Shown in pieces: positions 1-5,710 of a DNA stretch of 10,546 nt. The position numbers were made by a program, and so were the translations under genes. The stretch comes from Bdellovibrio sp. CG10_big_fil_rev_8_21_14_0_10_47_8 (GTDB lineage Bacteria > Bdellovibrionota > Bdellovibrionia > Bdellovibrionales > Bdellovibrionaceae). The DNA lies in the NCBI GenBank assembly GCA_002773975.1, contig PEZR01000079.1:8824-19369 (forward strand), in the 5' to 3' direction. A model generated the notes under the pieces. It was given only the letters and a program-made list of their open reading frames with translations. It made no database searches and was not told where the DNA came from. Every line of letters starts with the position of its first letter. Positions within the stretch are counted from its first letter, which is position 1.

Positions 1-698
1 AAAATGAGGGAGATGAGCAAGCGGTGGACGTGAAACTTCAGTCCATCCGGGGCGAGCTGATTCTGGCGGATTTTGGCAATATTGAGATGTCGGGAACAAA
101 GAGTTTTTCGGTTGAGCTCACTGAAAAGCAGTTGGACTTGGAAACGCCAGGATTTCACCAGGTGCCATTTCGTATTTTGTACCGAGATGGCAACCGGGTG
201 CCATTTAGCAGCACGTTTCTTCAGAGCTATACTTTGAAGCCGGGCACTTTGCCCGAGCCCGAGCCACCGGTGTTGATTACTTTTGGGAAACCCATCAACG
301 GCAACGGCGCCATTGATGTGGTGGATACCGCAGCGCTAGAGATGACTCTGAACAACAGCTCAAAAAATGAGGTGGATGTTCGTCTTGAGATGATTGAGCC
401 TCGTGAAATGAAATTCAGCCTGTCGCAATCTGCGATGAAGCTGGGACCCGGCGAGACTAAAAATGTGGAAATCAAAATTCAAAATGCTGGAGCTTTGACG
501 GGCTCGGCCTATGTGATATTCGCATTGGTTTCAGGGGTTTCTCAGGGGCGCGCTTTTGCCAACTATGGCAGTTTCGTTACAAACATCGTGGTCAAGGCAG
601 ACCTGCCCTGGATTCCAATCTTAATTGGTGTGTTGATCGCGCTATTTGTGGCCGTGGATCTCTTCAGACGATTTCGCAAGTCATCTGCGAAAAGCTGA
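1..698 (+). CDS. Extracytoplasmic beta-sandwich protein with C-terminal membrane anchor (5' end outside window)
   Basis: I do not recognise a named family. The reading frame is open to the left edge (first full codon at position 3, encoding N-E-G-D-E-Q-A), so the gene probably starts upstream. A GTG at 24 is the first in-window start codon, and GGGAG at 8-12 is only loosely placed for it. Counting from the GTG, the 224 residues are mostly alternating beta-strand pattern. A Pro-rich linker (about 76-82, PEPEPP) separates two apparent domains. The second (about 84-190) has a phrase like LGPGETKNVEIKIQNAG, typical of Ig-like/NEW3-type or pilus-chaperone-like beta-sandwiches. A hydrophobic helix (about 195-213) followed by Arg/Lys-rich RRFRKSS fits a single C-terminal membrane anchor with a short cytoplasmic tail, placing the bulk in the periplasm. 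It converges on the next gene with a 26-nt gap. I cannot assign a function. Confidence 0.7.
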   Translation, partial: NEGDEQAVDVKLQSIRGELILADFGNIEMSGTKSFSVELTEKQLDLETPGFHQVPFRILYRDGNRVPFSSTFLQSYTLKPGTLPEPEPPVLITFGKPINGNGAIDVVDTAALEMTLNNSSKNEVDVRLEMIEPREMKFSLSQSAMKLGPGETKNVEIKIQNAGALTGSAYVIFALVSGVSQGRAFANYGSFVTNIVVKADLPWIPILIGVLIALFVAVDLFRRFRKSSAKS

Positions 699-724
699 TC
701 CGTCACCTTGTTGGGGCCAGTCGT

Positions 725-1051
725 TCAATAAAGAGGAACGATAGTCGAATCTAAAATCAATGTATGGACAGCTCCGTCTTTCTGCAATTGAGCTTCAATT
801 TTGAAAAGAGTCGCGGTTGGGGTCTCTAGGGCATCAAGGTTGGCAAATTCATTGGGAACAAGGCGTTCACAAGAAAAGAGATTTTTGTTGGCTGTGGGTT
901 GGCAGAGAATGGATTCGGGGCAACCCATGCTTTTTTGTACACGGACGGCGACTTGTGACGCCAGAGAAAACTCCGAAGCATGAGCCAATTGAAACCCCAA
1001 AATATGAACCAAAAGAATAAAGATCAGCTGAATTTTCATATGAGTTTTCAT
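725..1051 (-). CDS. Small secreted protein of unknown function
   Basis: This encodes 108 residues from the ATG at 1051-1049. The sequence shows a classical signal peptide: MKTHMK basic start, a hydrophobic core at about residues 7-22, and an A-H-A/S cleavage site after residue 25. The mature part is about 83 residues with three cysteines (44, 50, 61) and no recognisable domain. I chose the 1051 start because GGGAAGG lies about 9 nt upstream on the minus strand and because the N-terminus is then a normal signal peptide. An in-frame ATG at 1081 would add ten residues (MSLGSGRFFT) in front and has no Shine-Dalgarno. Overlapping plus-strand frames here have no such features. It is probably exported by Sec and cleaved by type I signal peptidase. 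It could still be a lineage-specific orphan. Function unknown. Confidence 0.62.
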   Translation of the reverse strand: MKTHMKIQLIFILLVHILGFQLAHASEFSLASQVAVRVQKSMGCPESILCQPTANKNLFSCERLVPNEFANLDALETPTATLFKIEAQLQKDGAVHTLILDSTIVPLY

Positions 1052-1111
1052 CGTAAAAAACCTTCCCGAGCCAAGGCTCATCTCAAAATAACTGTCGACA
1101 CTCTAAACGAC

Positions 1112-1123
1112 GCTCTGCAGAGC
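1112..1123. repeat. 12-bp perfect palindrome
   Basis: GCTCTGCAGAGC is a perfect inverted repeat with no spacer, about 60 bp upstream of the chosen start of the minus-strand secreted protein gene. It could be a dimeric regulator site or chance. An 8-bp palindrome, TGTCGACA, lies nearby at 1093-1100. Confidence 0.3.
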
Positions 1124-1211
1124 AAGTTCTGTGCTCCGCCAAGGGGCCATCAGCTCGCATAGACCCATTAAAACCGTCAAATCTTCAGACACCAGCCCCA
1201 AAAATCCGCCC

Positions 1212-1230
1212 AACCTCAACAAAACCTCAA
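1212..1230. repeat. Direct repeat AACCTCAA x2, 11-bp period
   Basis: AACCTCAA occurs at 1212-1219 and again at 1223-1230, so the two copies lie on the same DNA face, one helical turn apart. They sit about 75-90 bp upstream of the sigma-28 -35 element. A tandem activator site is one reading, but short repeats in A/C-rich DNA can be chance. Confidence 0.25.
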
Positions 1231-1303
1231 TAAGTGCCTTCCCTTATTTGGTAGCAATGCCGCGTTATACGCTCCGGGTTGTAAAAAGGAAAATGTGACC
1301 TAC

Positions 1304-1330
1304 TCAACTTTGGTCGGGGTTTGCCGATAA
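1304..1330 (+). promoter_or_regulatory. Sigma-28 (FliA)-type promoter for the hibernation factor gene
   Basis: The -10 element GCCGATAA (1323-1330) matches the sigma-28 consensus exactly. TCAACTTT (1304-1311) matches the consensus -35 TAAAGTTT at 6 of 8 positions, and the spacer is exactly the canonical 11 nt. Transcription would start near 1336-1338, leaving a leader of about a dozen nt that still carries the purine-rich AGGTAGGGGG (1335-1344) ribosome binding site before the ATG at 1349. Promoter function is inferred from the motif only. Confidence 0.72.
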
Positions 1331-1348
1331 GAGAAGGTAGGGGGTGCT

Positions 1349-1744
1349 ATGAGGTGGAAGCATACTTTTAAGCATGTGGATGTGTCGGAATCATTGAAAA
1401 GCTACTCTGAGGAGTGCTTTGAGCGGGCCTCGCGTTTTTTGCTGAAAGACAGTGTTTGGCAGGTCTATTACAGCAAGGGAAAGCACCACGATTGCTGTGT
1501 CGAAGTTTCAGTTCAGAATGGGAATGGATTTTTCAAGGCATCGGGTCATGCTGATTCCTTTTATTTGGCGGTGGATGAGGTTGCTGAAAAACTAAGCAAG
1601 CAGTTCCAAAAAAAGAAACAAAAATTGCAACAGCACAAAGAGTACGCCCTCTCGAAAGAGGCTCGTTTTGAGTTCGTGAACAATCGTCTCGAGTACGACC
1701 ACTCCGAGTGGAAAGCCAAGGTTTCCATAAAAAAGCCCGCGTAA
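1349..1744 (+). CDS. hpf: Ribosome hibernation promoting factor, short form (HPF/RaiA family)
   Basis: The product is 131 residues and should bind the 30S subunit near the decoding centre to inactivate ribosomes in non-growing cells. The HPF fold is visible in order: strand 1 (about 3-9, KHTFKHV), helix 1 (13-31, SESLKSYSEECFERASRF), strands 2-4 (35-66, including CCVEVSV and FFKASG), and helix 2 (70-98, FYLAVDEVAEKLSKQFQKKKQKLQQHK). The Asp/Tyr-Ala-Val-Asp motif and the very basic end of helix 2 are typical. A tail of about 33 residues follows, with no sign of the longer C-terminal dimerisation domain of long HPFs, so it resembles YfiA/RaiA in size. The ATG is preceded by AGGTAGGGGG. The gene is apparently monocistronic, with a sigma-28-type promoter before it and a hairpin over its stop codon. 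Family assignment is by pattern. HPF versus RaiA activity cannot be told from sequence. Confidence 0.87.
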   Translation: MRWKHTFKHVDVSESLKSYSEECFERASRFLLKDSVWQVYYSKGKHHDCCVEVSVQNGNGFFKASGHADSFYLAVDEVAEKLSKQFQKKKQKLQQHKEYALSKEARFEFVNNRLEYDHSEWKAKVSIKKPA

Positions 1745-1752
1745 ACGGGCTT
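1729..1752. terminator. Hairpin over the hpf stop codon, possible terminator
   Basis: AAGCCCG (1733-1739) and CGGGCTT (1746-1752) form a 7-bp stem around a 6-nt loop containing most of the stop codon TAA (1742-1744). On the plus strand it is followed by TTCACAATT, a poor U-tract. On the minus strand it is followed by six T residues, the textbook intrinsic-terminator shape. It may end hpf transcription weakly and block antisense transcription strongly. Confidence 0.5.
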
Positions 1753-1757
1753 CACAA

Positions 1758-1786
1758 TTGACCCTGGCTGCGACATTTTGTAGCCT
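1758..1786 (+). promoter_or_regulatory. Putative sigma-70-type promoter for metK
   Basis: TTGACC (1758-1763) matches 5 of 6 bases of the -35 consensus. With 17-bp spacing it is followed by TAGCCT (1781-1786), a weak -10 of the TAnnnT form. Start of transcription would be near 1793, giving a leader of about 33 nt. It sits directly after the hairpin that ends the hpf unit, which favours a fresh start of transcription here. The weak -10 keeps this tentative. Confidence 0.42.
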
Positions 1787-1787
1787 C

Positions 1788-1815
1788 CGAAAGCTTGGAA
1801 AATTCACCGCTTTTG
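1788..1815 (+). promoter_or_regulatory. Small leader hairpin abutting the metK ribosome binding site
   Basis: CGAAAGC (1788-1794) can pair with GCTTTTG (1809-1815, one G-U pair), extended by GG/CC (1797-1798 with 1807-1808) across a 2-nt bulge. Its last base is the first base of GAGGAGG. It could tune translation, but it is short and may be incidental. If the putative promoter is right, transcription starts near 1793, inside the left arm, and the stem would be incomplete. Confidence 0.25.
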
Positions 1816-1825
1816 AGGAGGCCAC

Positions 1826-2992
1826 ATGTCGCAGCTGAAAAACTATCTTTTTACCAGTGAATCCGTTTCCGAAGGTCATCCCGATAAAATGGCGGATCAG
1901 ATCAGTGATGCCGTTTTGGATGCTATTCTAGCGCAGGATCCTCATGGCCGTGTGGCTTGTGAAACCTTGCTCACCACGGGGCTTATCTGTGTGGCGGGAG
2001 AAATTTCGACCAAAGCTAAAATCAATATTCCTGATATTGCGCGCGAAGCGGTGAAAAAAATTGGTTACGATTCTTCGGATAAAGGTTTTGATTTCAGCAC
2101 CTGTGGCGTGATCGTCGCTGTGGGGCAACAGTCTCCCGATATCGCGATGGGCGTGAAGGAAACTGGCAGTGCTGAGCAGGGCGCCGGGGACCAAGGATTG
2201 ATGTTTGGTTACGCCGTCAACGAGACGCCAGAAATGATGCCGCTCACAATTTCAATGTCCCACAAAATTTTGCAGGAGATGGCATTGCAGAGAAAGGCCG
2301 GACAGGCTGCCTTTTTGCGCCCGGATGCAAAATCTCAGGTGACAGTTGAGTATGAAAATGGCCACGCAAAACGGATCGATACGATTGTGGTCTCCACTCA
2401 GCACACGGAATCTGCAACTCAAGCTCAACTTAAGGACTATGTTGTCGAGAGTGTTCTTCGCAAAGTGATCCCCTCTCAATGGATCGACAATAAAACAAAA
2501 ATTCTTGTGAACCCGACAGGTCGGTTCGTTGTCGGTGGTCCCATGGGTGATGCCGGCTTGACTGGACGAAAAATCATTGTGGACACCTATGGTGGTCATG
2601 GAGCTCACGGTGGCGGAGCCTTCTCTGGAAAAGATCCGAGCAAAGTAGATCGTTCGGCGGCCTATGCGTCACGGCATGTTGCTAAGAATATAGTGGCTGC
2701 AGGCCTTGCCGAAAAATGTTTGGTTCAAGTGGCCTATGCGATTGGGGTGGCTGAGCCGGTCAGTATCAACGTGAACGATTTTGGTACTGGCAAAGTTGGC
2801 TCTGAGATTCTAGAAAAAGCTGTTCGAAAAATTTGGAGTTTAAAACCGGCGCAGATCGTTCGCGACTTTGATTTGCTCCGACCGATTTACAGTCAGACTG
2901 CGACCTATGGTCACTTTGGCCGCGAGGGCTTTTCATGGGAAAACACCAACCGAGTCGAGCTCCTCAAAGAGACAGTAAAGACATTGTCTTAA
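1826..2992 (+). CDS. metK: S-adenosylmethionine synthetase
   Basis: This cytoplasmic enzyme makes S-adenosylmethionine from methionine and ATP, releasing phosphate and pyrophosphate. At 388 residues it matches the family (E. coli about 384). Visible motifs are the N-terminal SEGHPDK (15-21) with the ATP-site histidine, the signature GAGDQG (119-124), DAGLTGRKI (242-250) followed by VDTYGG, and the glycine-rich phosphate-binding signature GGGAFSGKDP (262-271) with KVDRSAAY after it. All appear intact. The start is fixed by a strong GAGGAGG (1815-1821) 4 nt before the ATG and by alignment of the N-terminus with the family. lepA follows after only 12 nt, so the two are probably cotranscribed. 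No SAM riboswitch fits in the short leader, although a small hairpin abuts the ribosome binding site. Confidence 0.97.
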   Translation: MSQLKNYLFTSESVSEGHPDKMADQISDAVLDAILAQDPHGRVACETLLTTGLICVAGEISTKAKINIPDIAREAVKKIGYDSSDKGFDFSTCGVIVAVGQQSPDIAMGVKETGSAEQGAGDQGLMFGYAVNETPEMMPLTISMSHKILQEMALQRKAGQAAFLRPDAKSQVTVEYENGHAKRIDTIVVSTQHTESATQAQLKDYVVESVLRKVIPSQWIDNKTKILVNPTGRFVVGGPMGDAGLTGRKIIVDTYGGHGAHGGGAFSGKDPSKVDRSAAYASRHVAKNIVAAGLAEKCLVQVAYAIGVAEPVSINVNDFGTGKVGSEILEKAVRKIWSLKPAQIVRDFDLLRPIYSQTATYGHFGREGFSWENTNRVELLKETVKTLS

Positions 2993-3004
2993 GAAACGAG
3001 ATCC

Positions 3005-4804
3005 ATGGATCCCAAGTACATTCGAAACTTCTCGATCATTGCTCATATCGATCATGGCAAGTCCACGCTTGCAGACGCTTTGCTTGCAGAAACGGGGTCC
3101 TTGACTGCGCGTGAGGAAAAAGCTCAGTTTTTGGACAACATGGAACTCGAGCGTGAGAGAGGAATCACCATCAAGGCTCAGACAGTTTGTTTGACCTACA
3201 AGGCTCTTGATGGGCAAACCTACCAGATCAATCTCATTGATACCCCCGGGCATGTGGATTTTAGCTACGAGGTTTCCCGTTCGCTGGCCGCTTGCGAAGG
3301 GGCTATTTTGGTGGTGGATGCCAATCAGGGCGTAGAAGCTCAGACCTTAGCCAATGTTTATTTGGCCCTGGGGAATAATCTAGAGATCATTCCTGTTTTG
3401 AATAAAATTGATTTGCCCTCCGCAGATCCTGAGGGCGTAAAAAAGCAAATCGAGGACACCATTGGCCTGGATTGTTCCGAGGCCATCTTGACCTCGGCCA
3501 AAGAGCGCATCGGAATTCGAGATATTCTCGAAGCCATTGTAAAAAAGGTTCCACCGCCCAAGGCTGACCGCAGTCTCCCCTTGCGGGCTTTGATTTTTGA
3601 TTCGTGGTTCGATTCTTACCAAGGGGTCGTGGTGTTGGTGCGCGCTATGGATGGCGGCATCAAAAAAGGTGATCGTATTAAATTCATGGCGACCGATGGC
3701 GACTATGAGGTTTTGCGTCTTGGAAAGTATCGTCCCTTCCCAGATCCTGTGGATGAACTTTTGGCGGGAGAAGTGGGATTTATCGTTTGCGGAATTAAAG
3801 ACATTCGTGATGTCAAAGTGGGAGACACGGTCACCTCAGTGAAAAACCCAGCCAAGGAGCCCTTGCCGGGATTTCAGCGTATCAAGCCGATGGTTTTTGC
3901 GGGGATTTTTCCGGTGGTGGCCAGCGAATATGAAAATCTCAGGGATGCGTTGGATAAACTTTGTCTGAACGACTCTTCTCTTACGTTTGAAACTGAAAAG
4001 TCTTTGGCGCTTGGCTTTGGATATCGTTGTGGATTTTTGGGTCTGTTGCATATGGAGATCGTTCAGGAGCGTTTGGAGCGAGAATTCAATCTCAATCTGA
4101 TCACAACGGCGCCAACTGTGGTCTATAAGGTCCACCTCAAAGACGGATCTGTGATTGATTTGGAAAATCCAGCGCAGCTGCCCGATGAGACTAAAATTGA
4201 AAAAATGGAAGAACCCTTTGTGAAGGTTACGATCCACACTCCGACGGACTATATCGGCGGCATTCTTAAGCTCTGTGAAGACAAGCGTGGAATTCAGATC
4301 AAAATGGATTATGTTAGCTCAACAAAAGTCATCATTGAATATCGATTGCCGATGAATGAGATGGTGATGGATTTTTATGACCGCTTGAAGTCCATCTCAA
4401 AGGGTTATGCCTCCCTTGAGTACGAATTGATGGGATTTGAAGAGGCTGATCTGGTAAAAATGGATATTCTTATCAACACGGAACCAGTGGATGCATTGTC
4501 GTTGATCCTTCACCGCAGCAAGGCTCAGACCCGTGGACGAGCTTTGGCTGAAAAGATGAAGGAGCTGATTCCTCGTCAGCAATATCAGGTGGCCATCCAG
4601 GCCGTGATTGGCGCCAAGGTGGTTGCTCGAGAAACGTTGGGGGCTTTGCGTAAAGACGTCACCGCAAAATGTTATGGTGGAGATATCTCGCGAAAACGAA
4701 AATTGCTCGAGCGACAAAAAGAGGGCAAGAAGCGCATGAAGCAAATTGGGAGCGTCGACGTTCCGCAGGAAGCCTTCTTGGCCATTCTCAAAATTGAAGA
4801 CTGA
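3005..4804 (+). CDS. lepA: Elongation factor 4 (LepA), ribosome-associated GTPase
   Basis: LepA is a translational GTPase that acts on the 70S ribosome (back-translocation or initiation/assembly roles have been proposed). The 599 residues equal the family's usual length. G-domain motifs are all present: G1 AHIDHGKST (13-21), G2 RGIT (52-55), G3 DTPGH (79-83) with the catalytic His83, and G4 NKID (133-136). The lepA-specific C-terminal part is seen in AQTRGRALAEKMKELIPRQ and the basic stretch DVTAKCYGGDISRKRKLLERQKEGKKRMK, ending in AFLAILK. The ATG at 3005 has only a weak GAGA upstream, 12 nt after the metK stop, so translation may lean on the metK transcript. Genes for signal peptidase follow, as in the classical lepA-lepB order of proteobacteria. 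Confidence 0.97.
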   Translation: MDPKYIRNFSIIAHIDHGKSTLADALLAETGSLTAREEKAQFLDNMELERERGITIKAQTVCLTYKALDGQTYQINLIDTPGHVDFSYEVSRSLAACEGAILVVDANQGVEAQTLANVYLALGNNLEIIPVLNKIDLPSADPEGVKKQIEDTIGLDCSEAILTSAKERIGIRDILEAIVKKVPPPKADRSLPLRALIFDSWFDSYQGVVVLVRAMDGGIKKGDRIKFMATDGDYEVLRLGKYRPFPDPVDELLAGEVGFIVCGIKDIRDVKVGDTVTSVKNPAKEPLPGFQRIKPMVFAGIFPVVASEYENLRDALDKLCLNDSSLTFETEKSLALGFGYRCGFLGLLHMEIVQERLEREFNLNLITTAPTVVYKVHLKDGSVIDLENPAQLPDETKIEKMEEPFVKVTIHTPTDYIGGILKLCEDKRGIQIKMDYVSSTKVIIEYRLPMNEMVMDFYDRLKSISKGYASLEYELMGFEEADLVKMDILINTEPVDALSLILHRSKAQTRGRALAEKMKELIPRQQYQVAIQAVIGAKVVARETLGALRKDVTAKCYGGDISRKRKLLERQKEGKKRMKQIGSVDVPQEAFLAILKIED

Positions 4805-4885
4805 TTTGTTTTCCAGTTTGTCTTCGAGATTCAATTGCCAGATGGACATTGAGCTGACAGACTGAGCCCAGACCGGGGAACATAT

Positions 4886-5707
4886 ATGAATACAGACAAC
4901 AAATCAAAAAATGGCCCGTCCGATTCTAGAGATAAGATGGACAAAATGGACAAGTGGAAAAGCCTGGATTTTAAAACCAAGTTATTTTGGACCGAAGGTT
5001 GGGGCTCAATGGCCTTGGCCGTTGTCGTCGCGCTATTTATTCGGTGGATCTTTTTTGAGGCTTACGTCATTCCGTCCGGCTCGATGTTGCCCTCGCTGCT
5101 GATTCACGATCATATTTTCGTAAATAAATTTGTTTACGGAATCCGAGCACCTTTCAGTGAAGAGTGGATGGCAAAGTTCTCGGAGCCCAAGCGGGGCGAG
5201 GTGATTGTTTTTAAATACCCTCGGGATATGAGCACTTTTTTTATAAAAAGGGTGGTTGGTTTGCCTGGGGACAAAATCTCCTATGAAAATGGCACTCTTT
5301 ATATCAACGACAAGCCTCAAGAAAAGAAGGTTCCGGTATCGAACGAGGATTTTGACTGGCTTCGGGATGAGGACTTCCGCAGTGACGGAGATATTTACGA
5401 TACCAAAGACAATTATGTGCACTTTACCGAAGTGCTGGAGGGCAAGGAGCATTCTGTCTTGATTCGACGAGGGGATATCTATGATACCTTTGAATCGGTC
5501 ACAGTTCCCCCTGATCACCTTTTTGTTATGGGGGACAATCGCAATCGTTCTGCCGACAGTCGTATTTGGGGATTTTTGCCGGAAAAAAATATTTTGGGTC
5601 GGGCGAGTATGGTTTGGTTGTCTTGTGAAGAAACAACTCCAAATGTTCCCTTTCTCTGCAATCCGTTGACGATTCGTTGGAAGCGCTTTTTCCACATTGT
5701 GAATTAA
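4886..5707 (+). CDS. lepB: Type I signal peptidase, first of three tandem paralogs
   Basis: This membrane-bound serine protease cleaves signal peptides from Sec/Tat-exported proteins at the periplasmic face. In 273 residues, a charged cytoplasmic N-terminus (1-36, with a KMDKMDKWK stretch) precedes one membrane helix (about 41-57). Next comes box B IPSGSMLPSL with the catalytic Ser66, then box D FIKRVVGLPGD with the general-base Lys121, and box E GDNRNRSADSRIWG (217-230). Two cysteines (247, 258) near the C-terminus could form a periplasmic disulfide. GGGGAA (4875-4880) is a fair ribosome binding site. An 81-nt gap separates it from lepA, and I find no convincing promoter or terminator there. 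The next paralog starts 3 nt after its stop. It and the second paralog share LLIHDHIFVNK after the active serine, which marks them as the closest pair. Confidence 0.93.
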   Translation: MNTDNKSKNGPSDSRDKMDKMDKWKSLDFKTKLFWTEGWGSMALAVVVALFIRWIFFEAYVIPSGSMLPSLLIHDHIFVNKFVYGIRAPFSEEWMAKFSEPKRGEVIVFKYPRDMSTFFIKRVVGLPGDKISYENGTLYINDKPQEKKVPVSNEDFDWLRDEDFRSDGDIYDTKDNYVHFTEVLEGKEHSVLIRRGDIYDTFESVTVPPDHLFVMGDNRNRSADSRIWGFLPEKNILGRASMVWLSCEETTPNVPFLCNPLTIRWKRFFHIVN

Positions 5708-5710
5708 AAA

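Larger units (their letters stand above)
1052..1348. other. Divergent intergenic region
   Basis: About 297 bp lie between the divergent small secreted protein gene and the hibernation factor gene. I see no convincing coding frame. It holds a 12-bp perfect palindrome (1112-1123), an 8-bp direct repeat with 11-bp period (1212-1219 and 1223-1230), and a sigma-28-type promoter at its right end, each listed separately. I could not find a convincing sigma-70 promoter for the minus-strand gene. A weak sigma-70-like pair (TTGTAA at 1279-1284, TACTCA at 1301-1306, 16-bp spacing) precedes the sigma-28 site on the plus strand. Confidence 0.6.

Noticed and set aside
1051..1081. Upstream ATG (1081) for the minus-strand secreted protein
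   Set aside because: No Shine-Dalgarno, and it would put MSLGSGRFFT in front of an otherwise normal signal peptide. The Shine-Dalgarno of the inner start lies within this extension.
801..1162. Overlapping plus-strand open frames opposite the small secreted protein gene
   Set aside because: They have odd composition (rich in Trp, Arg, His), no ribosome binding sites and no recognisable domain, and they mutually overlap. The minus-strand frame has a signal peptide and a good Shine-Dalgarno.
1279..1306. Sigma-70 promoter TTGTAA-16-TACTCA before hpf
   Set aside because: Only weak matches. The overlapping sigma-28 site just downstream is far better and explains the position of the gene start.
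1787..1825. SAM riboswitch before metK
   Set aside because: The likely leader is only about 33 nt and shows none of the multi-helix core of SAM-I or the pseudoknot consensus of SAM-II that I know.
4397..4849. Minus-strand open frame opposite the lepA 3' end
   Set aside because: It is a mirror frame of a highly conserved gene with low-complexity Leu/Ser/Phe content and no ribosome binding site.
4805..4885. Promoter or terminator between lepA and the first signal peptidase gene
   Set aside because: The best pairs (TTGTTT/TTCAAT, TTGCCA/CAGACT) score poorly in both elements, and no stable stem followed by a T-run is present.
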